The notes: generated by a model not told the origin, from the letters alone. Positions 17,796 to 27,789 are shown, counted from the stretch's first letter. The stretch: DNA of 64,000 bases from Saccharopolyspora dendranthemae (GCF_007829955.1 NZ_VIWX01000004.1:666973-730972); one strand, 5' to 3'. Made by a program: numbers and translations.

Positions 17796-17957
17796 CGTTG
17801 TCTTCAGGTGTGGGACTCAGCCCGCACCGCCGCGGGTTCTCACACGTCGTCTGGCGAGTACGCCGCGACGCCGTGTATTGGCATACAAAAGGAGTGGCGC
17901 ACGGAATCCAGGCGGCGTGTGAGGTTCCGCTACCCGCACCGCCAAGCAAAGTGATTC
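17796..17957. repeat. Dispersed hairpin repeat, copy B
   Basis: Hairpin arms at 17832-17854 and 17908-17930. The core pairs CACACGTCGTCTGG with CCAGGCGGCGTGTG (two G-U pairs), although its sequence differs from copies A and C. The loop keeps the apical TGTAT tggc ATACA hairpin seen in A. The flanks cccgcaccgcc (left) and cccgcaccgccaagcaaag (right) form a direct repeat around the stem. Left-flank homology to copy C extends out to cgttg at 17796. Confidence 0.8.
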
Positions 17958-17990
17958 TGCAATGACCCCTAAAACTGGGAACTGCCGAGG

Positions 17991-18926
17991 TCAGCGGCGG
18001 CGGAGGACGGCTGCCGTCGCTGCGAGGACGCCCGTCACCGTGCCGATGAGGCGGGAGAGCTCGACGCTGCGGGTGACGTCTCCGGCGTCGGCCGTGCGGC
18101 CTTCGCCCATGATCGGCCGCTGCTCGGTGACGTGGCCGTAGATGGTCCGCCCGCCGAGGCGGATCTCCAACGCTCCGGCGAAGGCCGCCTCGATCTGACC
18201 GGCGTTGGGGCTCGGGTGCGCGGTGGCGTCGCGCCGCCAGGTGCGCCAGGCGCCGCCGCCGGAGCCGCCGACGACGGGAGCGCACACCGCGGTCAACGCG
18301 GCGGCGAAGCGGGACGGCACCAGGTTCATCAGGTCGTCCAGGCGGGCCGACGCCCACCCGAACTCGCGGTAGCGGGGCGAGCGGTGCCCGACCATCGCGT
18401 CGAGCGTGTTGGCGGCGCGGTAGGCCACCAGCCCGGGGATCCCGGCGACCGCGCCCCACACCAGCGGGGCGACGACGGCGTCGGAGGTGTTCTCGGCGAT
18501 CGACTCGACGGTGGCGCGGGCCAGCCCCTGCCCGTCGAGGACCGCGGCGTCCCGACCGCAGAGGTTGCCGAGCCGCTCGCGGGCGGCGTCGATCTCGCCG
18601 GCCTCCAGCAGCCGCGCCATCGCGGTGCCCTCGTCGGCCAGCGACGTTCCTCCCAGCACGGCCCAGGTGACCACGCCGGTCGCGGCCGCCTCCAGCACCG
18701 GGCTGCAGCGGACGGTGCGCTGCACGAGGGCGCCGAGCACGGCGGTACCGCCGACGAGCACGCCGACGTGCAGGACTCCGGCGGAGCGGTCGTCCCGGTA
18801 GAGCGTTTTCTCCACGGTCTGGGCGGCGCGTCCGAACCGGGCGACCGGATGCCCGCGCCGCGGATCGCCCAACGCCGCGTCCGCCGCCACGCCGAGCAGG
18901 AGCCCGACCGCTCTTCCCGCGCTCAC
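17991..18926 (-). CDS. cobD: Adenosylcobinamide-phosphate synthase CobD/CbiB
   Basis: 311 residues, polytopic inner-membrane enzyme that attaches the aminopropanol (phosphate) arm to cobyric acid in adenosylcobalamin synthesis. The N-terminus has the signature GDPRRGHPVARFGR, and later SPNAGQIEAAFAGAL and the DAMVGHRSPRYREFGWASARLDD segment are typical. GTG at 18926 is chosen because GGAGG lies 5 bp upstream; an upstream extension to 18977 has no family support. It matches the Rv2236c position and complements cobC and the phosphatase domain in this window. Confidence 0.93.
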   Translation of the reverse strand: MSAGRAVGLLLGVAADAALGDPRRGHPVARFGRAAQTVEKTLYRDDRSAGVLHVGVLVGGTAVLGALVQRTVRCSPVLEAAATGVVTWAVLGGTSLADEGTAMARLLEAGEIDAARERLGNLCGRDAAVLDGQGLARATVESIAENTSDAVVAPLVWGAVAGIPGLVAYRAANTLDAMVGHRSPRYREFGWASARLDDLMNLVPSRFAAALTAVCAPVVGGSGGGAWRTWRRDATAHPSPNAGQIEAAFAGALEIRLGGRTIYGHVTEQRPIMGEGRTADAGDVTRSVELSRLIGTVTGVLAATAAVLRRR

Positions 18927-19063
18927 CGGCACCTCCACCACCCGGACAAAGGATCTCGAAAGCCTCGAAATCAGCACCGCACGCTACCCCGCGAGCCCCT
19001 CCGACCGATCACCGCCTGCCAGGTGACCGGCTGTGCCCGGGCGACGGGATATCGTGGCGGACC

Positions 19064-20710
19064 GTGACGGCCCCTGATCACGAAGCCGATGTGCTGCGCG
19101 CCGGTGTCGCGGGAAACGCGACCGACGCGTTGCCGGCTGCTGCCGAGACGACGCTGGACGACGCCCAGCGCCTGCAGCTGTTCGCCTACCTGCAGGCCCC
19201 GGAGCACCGCACCTACCTGGCGATCATGCGGTTGTTCACCTCGACCCTGCTCGCCGACCTGTCCGCCGGCGAGGTCGCCGCGGCGCTGGCGGCTGCCGAG
19301 CGCGAGGGCCGGGTGGCCCTCGGCGAGTCCGATGTGGACACGGTGATCGACCGGCTCAAGCAGCTCGTCAAGTGGGGGAACCTGGTCGTCGGCCGGCGCG
19401 AGACGATCGCCTCCAGCATCGCCGAGTTCCAGCACGGCAGCGTCCGCTACCAGGTCAGCAAGCTCGCCGTGCGCGTGCAACGGGACGTCGACGCGCTGCT
19501 GCGCGTGCCCGAGGGCGCTCGCGAGGTCTCCCGCGAACTGCTGCCCGCCATCGACCGGGGTCTGGCCGGCATCGGCTCCGCGCTCTCCGACGCGCTGGCA
19601 GCCGAGCGCCGCGATCCGAGCGCCAAGCCCGCGCGGCAGGCCCGCGAGCGCCTGGCGGAGCAGGTCACCACGGTGTTCCTGCAGCACGCCGAGCTCGCCG
19701 CCACCGTCCGCGACTTCTACGCCTACCTGGGCCAGGTCGTGACCCGCCACCAGCTGGCACCTGACGAGATCTCCGGCTTCCGGAACCTGCTCGTCGAGTA
19801 CATCCAGATGGTCGTGGAGGACGTGCTGCGGCACACCGAGACCATCGCCGGTTCGCTGGCCGGGTTGACCGGGGCGCGCAGCGAACTGCTGCGGCTGCTC
19901 GGTCCCGCAGACCAGCTGGGCACCGACGTCGAGCGGGCCCGCGGTCGCACGCCCGCCGACTGGCAGGAGCTGACGGACTGGTTCGTCGACGCACCCGGCC
20001 GTCCCAGCCAGGTCGCCGCGCTGCGGGAGGCCACCGCGCGCGCCATCGGCTCGCTGCTGGCCAGCGTCAAGCGCGCCACCTCCGGCGGTGGTCTGGTGCC
20101 GGGCAGGCGGGGTGAGCTGCTGAAGCTGGCGAAGTGGTTCGACGGCGCGGACGAGCGCACTTCGCATCGCCTCTACGCGGCGGCCTTCGGCCTGCACTCG
20201 GCCAGGCACCTGCAGCCCGCACCGGACTACGACTCGGACAACGACAAGGTGCCGTGGCGCGACGGTCCGGTGCAGGACGTGACCGTCAGCGTCCGCACCC
20301 GGGGTGACCGGGGAGCGCGCGGGCGGACGTCGCGGGTGCTCGACGACCCGATGACCGAGGAAACGCTGCTGCAGCAGGCCCGCCAGGCCGATCAGCAGCG
20401 CAGCGCGGCGGTCGCCGAGCTCGCCGAGGCGGGTGCCGACGTCGGTGCCCGCACGCTGTCGCAGGACGCGCTGGACGTGCTCTGCGAGCTGCTGACCTTG
20501 GCGATGGCGCAGCGCGACGGCTCCGACGACCAGGGCTCGGCGCTGGACCCGGTGCACCGGCTGCGCGTGACGATCCGCCCGGAACCCGGTCAGGACACCC
20601 GGATCAGCAGCGCGTCCGGTGAGCTGACGCTGCGCGACACGGTCCTGGAACTCCTCGGCGACGGCGGCGTGCCCGAGTCGGAGGAACCCGCCCGAGGAGC
20701 CGCCCGATGA
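19064..20710 (+). CDS. jetA: Wadjet defence protein JetA (DUF2397, kleisin-like)
   Basis: 548 residues of the TIGR02677/DUF2397 family, first gene of a type I Wadjet operon. Helical, with winged-helix-like segments (for example LQLFAYLQAPEHRTYLAIMR and VDTVIDRLKQLVKWGNL). JetA is the MukF/kleisin-like bridge of the JetABC condensin that extrudes loops on small circular DNA. The GTG start at 19064 follows closely on the cobD leader region. Its stop overlaps jetB by ATGA. Confidence 0.93.
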   Translation: MTAPDHEADVLRAGVAGNATDALPAAAETTLDDAQRLQLFAYLQAPEHRTYLAIMRLFTSTLLADLSAGEVAAALAAAEREGRVALGESDVDTVIDRLKQLVKWGNLVVGRRETIASSIAEFQHGSVRYQVSKLAVRVQRDVDALLRVPEGAREVSRELLPAIDRGLAGIGSALSDALAAERRDPSAKPARQARERLAEQVTTVFLQHAELAATVRDFYAYLGQVVTRHQLAPDEISGFRNLLVEYIQMVVEDVLRHTETIAGSLAGLTGARSELLRLLGPADQLGTDVERARGRTPADWQELTDWFVDAPGRPSQVAALREATARAIGSLLASVKRATSGGGLVPGRRGELLKLAKWFDGADERTSHRLYAAAFGLHSARHLQPAPDYDSDNDKVPWRDGPVQDVTVSVRTRGDRGARGRTSRVLDDPMTEETLLQQARQADQQRSAAVAELAEAGADVGARTLSQDALDVLCELLTLAMAQRDGSDDQGSALDPVHRLRVTIRPEPGQDTRISSASGELTLRDTVLELLGDGGVPESEEPARGAAR

Positions 20711-21906
20711 TCTCGACGTTCGAAGAGCTGCCCGACATCGACGCCGCCAACGTGGTGCGCTGCGCCCGGGTCCTGCTGCGCAGGCCGCTGCTGCGGGCCG
20801 ACGGCCCGGACGGCGACCTGCTGCCGATGATCTACCGGCAGCGCGCCGCCTTGCAGGACGTCTTCTCCGGCCTGCTGGGCTACCGGCTGGTCGTGGAGCG
20901 CCGCTTCGCGCGGCTGTACAAGGCGGGTCCCGGCGAGGACGCCGGACGTGGCGTGGAGGCGTTGAGCCCGCGCGGTTACGCCTACTTCGCGCTGACCCTG
21001 GCGGCGCTCACCGGCATCGGCCGTCAGGTGCTGCTGTCCCGGCTGGTCAGCGATGTGCGCGCGGCGGCCTCCGAGGCCGGCGTCGAGATCGCCGACGACC
21101 CGGCCGACCGGCGCGCGCTGACCGCCGCCCTGCGGCACCTGGTCTCGCTGGGCGTGATCACCGAGACCGAGGGCTCGGTGACGGCGGAGTCCGCCGCCGA
21201 AGCGCTGATCACCATCGACACCGACATGCTGGGCCAGCTGGTGGCCGGTCCGCTGGCCGAGGCGAGCGACCCGCAGCAGCTGGTGGAGCTGGCGTCGGCG
21301 GCGGGCCCGCGCCAGGTCGAGCAGGCGGTCCGGCGCAAGCTGATCGAGGACCCGGTGGTGCTCTACGCGGACCTGCCGCCGGAGCAGGCGAGCTGGCTGC
21401 GCGAGCACGTCATCAACGAATCCCGTTTGCTGGAGCGCTTCTTCGGCCTCGTCGGCGAGGCGCGGGCCGAGGGCGTGGTGGTGTGCGACCCGGAGGACTA
21501 CCTCACGGACCTGGCCTTCCCCGGCCCCGGCACGGTCGCCCGCATCGCTTTGCTGGCGCTGCCGGAGCTGCTCGACCGGGGCGAACCCGATTCCGCGGGC
21601 AGGCATCCGGTGACCTGGCAGGACTTCGCCGACGTCTGCCAGGAACTGGTCGACTCCTACCCGTCGGCCTGGTCGCGGCAGGCCACCGAAGACCACCAGG
21701 ACCTGGTGCGCTCGGTCATCGAGCTGCTGGGCAGGCTCGGACTGCTGCGCGAGCACGAGGGATCGTGGTTGTTGAGCCCGGCCGCGCACCGCTGGCTCCC
21801 GCAGCCGGACGCGACACCATCGCAGCAGCAACGCGAATCGGAACCACCCGCGCCCGAAGCACCGGGCTGGTCATTGTTCGACGAGATGGAAGAGGCAGCC
21901 CGGTGA
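20707..21906 (+). CDS. jetB: Wadjet defence protein JetB (DUF2398, KITE-like)
   Basis: 399 residues of the TIGR02678/DUF2398 family, MukE/KITE-like subunit binding JetA. Visible are winged-helix segments such as LRHLVSLGVITETEGSV and, at the C-terminus, LGRLGLLREHEGSWLLSPAAHRW. ATG overlaps the jetA stop and its own stop overlaps jetC (GTGA), so the subunits are translationally coupled, as expected for a stoichiometric complex. Confidence 0.93.
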   Translation: MISTFEELPDIDAANVVRCARVLLRRPLLRADGPDGDLLPMIYRQRAALQDVFSGLLGYRLVVERRFARLYKAGPGEDAGRGVEALSPRGYAYFALTLAALTGIGRQVLLSRLVSDVRAAASEAGVEIADDPADRRALTAALRHLVSLGVITETEGSVTAESAAEALITIDTDMLGQLVAGPLAEASDPQQLVELASAAGPRQVEQAVRRKLIEDPVVLYADLPPEQASWLREHVINESRLLERFFGLVGEARAEGVVVCDPEDYLTDLAFPGPGTVARIALLALPELLDRGEPDSAGRHPVTWQDFADVCQELVDSYPSAWSRQATEDHQDLVRSVIELLGRLGLLREHEGSWLLSPAAHRWLPQPDATPSQQQRESEPPAPEAPGWSLFDEMEEAAR

Positions 21907-24900
21907 GCGCACACGACACCGAAGCCGCCGTTGCGGAATCCGCCCACCGGTGGCGACTGCACCGCGGCGGGATCGTCAACATCTGGCAGTACGCGGAGAC
22001 GACCTTCGACCTCGACGGCGGACGGGCGATCTTCCAGGGCACCAACGGTTCCGGCAAGTCCCGGACCCTGGAGCTGCTGCTGCCACTGTGCCTGGACGGC
22101 GACCTGCGCCAGCTGGGCTCGAAGGGCTTCGACACGGTGAGCATCCGGCGTCTGATGCTCGACGAGTACCCGGGCGGACCGAACCGCATCGGCTACGCCT
22201 GGATCGAGCTGCGCCGCGACACCCCTGAGGGCGGCGAGGAATTCCTCACCTGCGGGCTCGGGGTGAAGGCGTCCAAGACGTCCCAGTCGATCAGCGACTC
22301 GTGGCGGTTCATCACCGGCCGCCGGGTCGGCATCAACCTGCACCTCGTCGGCGCGGACCGGGTTCCGCTGGGCACGGCGCAGCTGCGCGAGCTGCTGGGC
22401 GCGGACTGCGTGCTCGACGACCAGTCGTTCCGGGCGAAGGTCGCCGCCACCGTCTACGGCGTGCCCGCCGCCCGCTACGGGGACCTGCTGCACCTGCAGC
22501 GCACCCTGCGCAACCCCGACGTGGGCCTGAAGGTGCTGGAGGGGCAGCTGGAGCAGATCCTGTCCGACGCCCTCCCGCCGCTGGACGCGGGCCTGATCGA
22601 GCGACTGGCCACCTCGTTCGACGATCTGGAATCGATCCGGGAGAACATCGTCCGGCTCACCGGTGCGGACAAGGCGCTCACCGCGTTCCTGACCACCTAC
22701 TCCGGCTACGCGTTCGGCGCGCTGCGGGACCGCGCGGAGTCGATGCGGACCGCGCAGCAGAAGCTGGCCTCGCTGCGCAAGGAGCTCGGGAACCTGGACA
22801 AGCAGTTCACCGGCAAGCGCGAGGACCGGGAGACCGCGCAGCGCACCATCTCCGAGCTGGAGCAGCGCGAGGGCGAGCTGGAGTCGAGCATCGACGCGCT
22901 GCGCTCCCACCCGGCGTACTCGGAGCTGCAGAACCTGCGCGACCGCGAGAAACTGGTCGAGAGCTCCCGCGTCGCAGCGGTTTCCGCGCTGGACACCGCG
23001 ACTCGGCACCGGGCGCAGGAGAACCGCTCCGCGGAGTCCGTGCTGGGCGTGCTGCGCAGGCTCGCCGGTGACGCCGAGGCGGCCGGGCAGGCCGCGACGC
23101 GAGCCGGTCAGCAGCTGGGCACCGCGGGGCTGGGTGGTTCGGGAGTGCCGCAGCCCCCACCGGTTCCGGCCGCCGAGCTGGCCTCGGAAACCGATTCGGT
23201 GCGCACATCACCGGAAGCCGACGCCGAACCGACCACTGTGGACCGCTACCAGCCGCCGCAGCTGGACCCCGATGCGCTGGCCGCGCAGTTCCGCGGCGTG
23301 GTGGGCAGTTCCGCCCAGGCGGCGACCGAGGCGCGCGAGCGCGCCGCGCTCACCCTCGCGCTGCACCAGCAGGCCCGCGAGCTCGACGACGAGCAGGCGC
23401 AGGTCACCGAGCTGCAGCGCAACGCCAGGCAGGCGCAGCTGACCTTCACCGAAGCCTCCGGTCGCCGCAACCAGGCGCAGCAGGAGCTCGCCGACGCCGC
23501 CGCGGTGTGGGTGGAACTGGCCCGCAAGTGGGCCACCGAGTGGCCGGCCGCGGCCGAGCAGCCCGCCCCGGAACCACCGAACGCCGAGGACCTGAGCAAC
23601 GACCGCGGCGCGAGCCGCAAGGCCCGCGAGCAGGCACGGCAGTGGGCCCGTCCCCAGCTGCACGAGGCGAGGCGCGCGGTGTCGGCCGTGGAGCAGGAGA
23701 TCTCCGAGCTGCAGACCGAGTGCCGCGACCGCGAGACCGAACTCGCGGAGCTCAGGGCCGGGCACGAGCGCCGGCCCGAACTGCCCTCCTGGGCGGAGGC
23801 CGAGCGGGATCCGTCGCAGGGGCGCGCCTTCTACGAGCTGGTCGACTTCGCCTCGTCGCTCAGCGACGCCGACCGCGCGGGCCTGGAAGCCGCGTTGCAG
23901 TCCAGCGGACTGCTCAACGCCTGGGTCACCGCCGACGGGCAGGTGCCCGGCCTGGCCGACCTGCTCGCCTCACCCGCCGCTCCGGTCGATCCGAACTCCG
24001 GCGGCACGCTCGCCGCCCTGCTCTCCCCCGCCGCGGTGGCCGAGTCCCCGGTGCCGCGCGAGCGGGTCGCGGGACTGCTCGCGACCGTGTCGACCGGCGG
24101 TGGCACAGGACTTTCGGTGTCCACCGACGGGTCGTGGAAGGCCGGCGTCCTGACCGGTGCCTGGCGCAAGGACGCCGCCGAGTACGTGGGCGCGGGAGCG
24201 CGCGAGGACGCGAGGTCCCGCCGGATCGCGGAGCTGGAGGACGAGCTGGCGCGGCTGCGCGAGGCGATCGGCGAGGCCGAGCGTCGGCAGCGCGAAGCCG
24301 GTGAGCACGCCAGTGCGCTGGAGCAGCACCTGGAGGGCTTTCCCGACGATGGTGATCTGCTGACCGCCCAGGCGAAGCTGACCACCGCCATCGAGACCGC
24401 CGAGGACGCCGAGCGCCAGGTCGTGCAGCTCCGCGAGCAGCACCTGGAGGTCGAGCAGCGCTGGCAGGCGGCGCAGGGCGAACTGGTCCGCGCCGCGGGC
24501 GAGGTCGGGCTGCCCGCCGAGACCCAAGCCCTCGACGCCGCGCACCGGGCGGCCGGCGAGGCCCGCTCGGGCATCGACGCGCTGCGCGAGGCGATCGAGT
24601 CGCGCTGCCTGCCCACGCTGGCCGAGCTGCGCGAGATCTCGCTGCACCACGACGTCGCCGTGGCCGACCGGATGGAGGCGGAGTCGCAGGCCGAGCGCCG
24701 CAGCGCCGAATACGCCGAGCAGGCCAGCGGTCTCACCGAGCTGACCTCGGCCGTCGGTGGTGCGGCGCAGGAGGTCGCCGACAAGGTCAGCGGTTTGGAG
24801 CGCGAACGCACCGAGCTCAGGGAGAAGCTGCCGCAGGAGCGCGAGCGGATCAGCTCGCTGCGCGAGGCAGCGGCGCGGCTGGAGACGCAGCTGGAGAACA

Positions 24901-26018
24901 AGCAGTCCCAGCTGGCGGGCCGGGAGCAGGACGCCGAGTCGGCCACCACGGCCTTCCGCCGGGCCCTCGACATCCCGGGCCTGTGGGCGGCTGCGGACGT
25001 CGCCGAAGATCCCGGGGAGCTGGAGGAGGCCGCTGAGTTGCTGGCCGGATCCGACCGGAAGGGCTCGACCGAGTCCACTGTGCTCAACCGGCTGCAGACG
25101 CTGCAGCACTCGCTCAGCGGCAACTACGACATCACCGCCGCCGACCAGCACGGCCTGCTGACCGTGACGGTCACCGGTGAGGAGGGCCCGCAGCCGGTCG
25201 CGGAGGCCGCACGCCGGGTGTCCGAGCGGCTCGGCGAGCAGCGCGGATACCTCAACGAGCGGTACCAGTCGATCTTCGCCGACTACCTGATCCGGGACCT
25301 GGCGGAGCGGCTGCGCGGGCAGATGACCATCGCCGAGGACCTGTGCAAGCGGATGAACGAGGTCCTCGACGGCGCCCGCTCCAGCCAGGGCGTGCACGTC
25401 CAGCTGGACTGGCAGCCGTCGGCGGCGCTGGGCGACGACATCAAGCAGGCCATCGACCTGGTGCGCACTCCGTTCGCGAACCGCAGCGAGGACCAGGACG
25501 CGTTGCTGCGCAGGGTGTTCACCGACCTCATCGAGTCCGAGCGCGACAGCGCTTCCGGCGGCTACGCCGAGATCCTGTCCCGCGCGCTGGACTACCGGTC
25601 GTGGTTCGCCTTCACGGTCCGGGTCCGCGACACGGGTCCGGACAGCAAGCCCCGGGTTCGCCGCCTGCGCCAGCTGTCCTCCGGTGAGACCCGGCTGATC
25701 TCGTACGTGACGCTGTTCGCGGCCGCGGCGGCCTTCTACGACGCGGTGAGCGTCGCCTCCGACGGCCGAGGTCCGCTGCGGCTGGTACTGCTGGACGAGG
25801 CGTTCGAGCGGCTCGACGATCCGACGATCGCGCGGATGCTGGGGCTGCTGGTGGACCTGGACATGGACTGGCTGATCACGTGGCCGTCCGGTTGGGGCGT
25901 GTCGCCGAAGATCCCGAAGATGCACATCTACGACGTGCTGCGGCCGCGCAGCGGTCACGGGATCGCGACCACGCACACCACCTGGACGGGCACTGACCTG
26001 CAGCGCCCTAACTCCTGA
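21903..26018 (+). CDS. jetC: Wadjet SMC-like ATPase JetC
   Basis: 1371 residues of the TIGR02680 family (MukB/SMC-like). The ATPase head starts RLHRGGIVNIWQY with the P-loop TNGSGKSR (about residue 48). Long coiled-coil arms fill residues ~270-1190, and the C-terminal half carries the signature LSSGETRL (about 1257) and Walker B LVLLDEAFERLDD (about 1295). JetC is the motor of the loop-extruding complex that recognises plasmids by size and topology. All ATPase motifs are intact. Confidence 0.96.
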   Translation: MSAHDTEAAVAESAHRWRLHRGGIVNIWQYAETTFDLDGGRAIFQGTNGSGKSRTLELLLPLCLDGDLRQLGSKGFDTVSIRRLMLDEYPGGPNRIGYAWIELRRDTPEGGEEFLTCGLGVKASKTSQSISDSWRFITGRRVGINLHLVGADRVPLGTAQLRELLGADCVLDDQSFRAKVAATVYGVPAARYGDLLHLQRTLRNPDVGLKVLEGQLEQILSDALPPLDAGLIERLATSFDDLESIRENIVRLTGADKALTAFLTTYSGYAFGALRDRAESMRTAQQKLASLRKELGNLDKQFTGKREDRETAQRTISELEQREGELESSIDALRSHPAYSELQNLRDREKLVESSRVAAVSALDTATRHRAQENRSAESVLGVLRRLAGDAEAAGQAATRAGQQLGTAGLGGSGVPQPPPVPAAELASETDSVRTSPEADAEPTTVDRYQPPQLDPDALAAQFRGVVGSSAQAATEARERAALTLALHQQARELDDEQAQVTELQRNARQAQLTFTEASGRRNQAQQELADAAAVWVELARKWATEWPAAAEQPAPEPPNAEDLSNDRGASRKAREQARQWARPQLHEARRAVSAVEQEISELQTECRDRETELAELRAGHERRPELPSWAEAERDPSQGRAFYELVDFASSLSDADRAGLEAALQSSGLLNAWVTADGQVPGLADLLASPAAPVDPNSGGTLAALLSPAAVAESPVPRERVAGLLATVSTGGGTGLSVSTDGSWKAGVLTGAWRKDAAEYVGAGAREDARSRRIAELEDELARLREAIGEAERRQREAGEHASALEQHLEGFPDDGDLLTAQAKLTTAIETAEDAERQVVQLREQHLEVEQRWQAAQGELVRAAGEVGLPAETQALDAAHRAAGEARSGIDALREAIESRCLPTLAELREISLHHDVAVADRMEAESQAERRSAEYAEQASGLTELTSAVGGAAQEVADKVSGLERERTELREKLPQERERISSLREAAARLETQLENKQSQLAGREQDAESATTAFRRALDIPGLWAAADVAEDPGELEEAAELLAGSDRKGSTESTVLNRLQTLQHSLSGNYDITAADQHGLLTVTVTGEEGPQPVAEAARRVSERLGEQRGYLNERYQSIFADYLIRDLAERLRGQMTIAEDLCKRMNEVLDGARSSQGVHVQLDWQPSAALGDDIKQAIDLVRTPFANRSEDQDALLRRVFTDLIESERDSASGGYAEILSRALDYRSWFAFTVRVRDTGPDSKPRVRRLRQLSSGETRLISYVTLFAAAAAFYDAVSVASDGRGPLRLVLLDEAFERLDDPTIARMLGLLVDLDMDWLITWPSGWGVSPKIPKMHIYDVLRPRSGHGIATTHTTWTGTDLQRPNS

Positions 26019-26045
26019 CCGGACATCTCGATCGGAGGTCGCACC

Positions 26046-27269
26046 GTGGCAGGCACGGACGAGATCCGGGACGCGCTGGGCGTTCCGGAGTTGCAGGGCT
26101 TGTGGGAGGCCGCGCGCGAAGCGCTGTCGGCTTCGAAGCCGACGTTCCGGCTGGAGCTGCCGGACGACGCGACCCGCGCGGCGGTCGGTGAGCTCTACGG
26201 GCGTCCGATGTGGGGTGAGGGCACCCGGATCAGCGTGTCCAAACTGGACGAAGCGCTGCGAAACCGCTTCGGCATCGGGCTTTCCCCGGCGCTGGAAGCC
26301 CTGCACGGTTCAGCCGTGGTGGCGGCCGAGCCCGCAGCGGAGCAGTCCGACGAGCTGCTGGGGGTGCTCGACGAGCACGGGCTCGCGCGCGCTTCCTGGG
26401 CAGTGCCGTGGCTGCGGTGGATGCGGCAGTACGGGCGGGTCGCCGAACCCGAGCTGACCGGCATCACGCACGCCGCCGCCCGGGTGCTGACGGCGATGTC
26501 GCTGACCGAACCGCCGCACTCCTGGACATCGCGGGCGGCGCTGGCGGGGCGGATCGGCTTCCCGCACTCGCTGGACGACGGGACCGCGCTGAGCAGGGTC
26601 GTGCTCAAGGCCGCCGCGCTGGCCCAGGGCGTCGAATCACCCGGCAACGACCGCGATCGGCGGACCTTGTGGGAGCGCTGCGGCGTGGCCCCCGACGCCG
26701 TGTCGGCCACCGCCCTGACCTGGGCGTTGCCGCTGGAGGGCGACGACGCCTTCTCGGCCGGGGTCCGCGCCCGCACCGAGATGGGCCTCCCGGCGCACCT
26801 GTCGCACCTGGACCTGGAGGCAGCCCCGGCGAGGTTGGTCGCGGGCGGAACCGCGATCGCGGTCTGCGAGCACCCGCGCCTCCTGGAAGCAGCCGTCCGG
26901 GAGGGCCTGCACCACCCGGTGATCTGCCTGTCCGGCGCGCCCACGACGGCGGCGCGGGAGCTGCTGGAGCGGCTGACCCGCGACGGCGCGGCGCTGCACG
27001 TGCACACCGACTTCGACTGGCCCGGCATCGGCGCGGCGCTCACCGCGCAACGCCACGGTGCGAAGCCGTGGCGGATGTCAGCGGACGACTACCGCGCCGC
27101 GCTCGACCACGCGGCCGAGCACCGCATCGACCTGCCCAACCTCATCGGCTCCCCGGTCCCCACGCCCTGGGACCCGCAGCTCGCCGACCTCATGGCGAAC
27201 ACGTCCAGGGCCATCGAGGAGGAGCAAGCCCTCGAACCGCTCCTGACCGACCTCCGCAACGGCCTCTGA
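26046..27269 (+). CDS. jetD: Wadjet nuclease JetD (DUF2399/DUF3322, TOPRIM-like)
   Basis: 407 residues of the TIGR02679 family. The C-terminal half is TOPRIM/topoisomerase VI-like: a glutamate in AVCEHPRLLEAA (about residue 276) and the acidic motif HTDFDWPGIG (about residue 321) are the expected metal ligands. JetD dimers cut plasmid DNA delivered by JetABC. GTG at 26046 is supported by CGGAGG 12 bp upstream; it is 27 bp after jetC. The operon is complete and apparently functional. Confidence 0.94.
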   Translation: MAGTDEIRDALGVPELQGLWEAAREALSASKPTFRLELPDDATRAAVGELYGRPMWGEGTRISVSKLDEALRNRFGIGLSPALEALHGSAVVAAEPAAEQSDELLGVLDEHGLARASWAVPWLRWMRQYGRVAEPELTGITHAAARVLTAMSLTEPPHSWTSRAALAGRIGFPHSLDDGTALSRVVLKAAALAQGVESPGNDRDRRTLWERCGVAPDAVSATALTWALPLEGDDAFSAGVRARTEMGLPAHLSHLDLEAAPARLVAGGTAIAVCEHPRLLEAAVREGLHHPVICLSGAPTTAARELLERLTRDGAALHVHTDFDWPGIGAALTAQRHGAKPWRMSADDYRAALDHAAEHRIDLPNLIGSPVPTPWDPQLADLMANTSRAIEEEQALEPLLTDLRNGL

Positions 27270-27303
27270 CCGGCCACTCGGGGTGCGCCGCGCAGGTCCG
27301 CCC

Positions 27304-27789
27304 TCAGAACAGGCGGTACATGACGTGCAGGCCGACGCGCCCGTGCACCGGGTGCTCGAAGGCCTCGGGCAGCGTCGCGACGATCTCCATGCCCAGCGAG
27401 CGCCACAGCTCGACGGCCCTGGTGTTGGTCTCGACGACGGCGTTGAACTGCATCGCCCGGAAGCCGTCGGCCTGCGCCCGGTCGAGCACGTGCCGCCCCA
27501 GCGCGCGGCCGACGCCGCGACCGCCCGCGGCCGGGTTGACCATGAAGCTCGCGGTCGCCACGTGCGATCCCGGCCCCTCCCGGTTCGGCGCGGAGATCGC
27601 GGTGCCCAGCACTTCCCCGTTCTCGACGGCCACCACGGTCCGCCCCGGTGACGACGGGAACCAGCGCTCGCGGGCCCGCTGTTCGTCCAGGTCCCGCTCC
27701 CACGAGAAGGTCTCCCCCGCGGCCACGATCTGCCGCATGAACGGCCAGATCGCGTCCCAATCGGCCGTCCCGGCCTCCCTGATCTCCAT
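27304..27789 (-). CDS. GNAT N-acetyltransferase (phosphinothricin-acetyltransferase-like)
   Basis: 161 residues. It has the PAT-like arrangement: MEIREAGTADWDAIW, then GRTVVAVENGEVLGTA, the acetyl-CoA motif FMVNPAAGGRGVGRALGRHVLD, and QFNAVVETNTRAVELWRSLGM. The N-terminal ATG at 27789 fits family starts; a longer frame extends into the divergent VOC gene and is spurious. Substrate unknown. Confidence 0.88.
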   Translation of the reverse strand: MEIREAGTADWDAIWPFMRQIVAAGETFSWERDLDEQRARERWFPSSPGRTVVAVENGEVLGTAISAPNREGPGSHVATASFMVNPAAGGRGVGRALGRHVLDRAQADGFRAMQFNAVVETNTRAVELWRSLGMEIVATLPEAFEHPVHGRVGLHVMYRLF

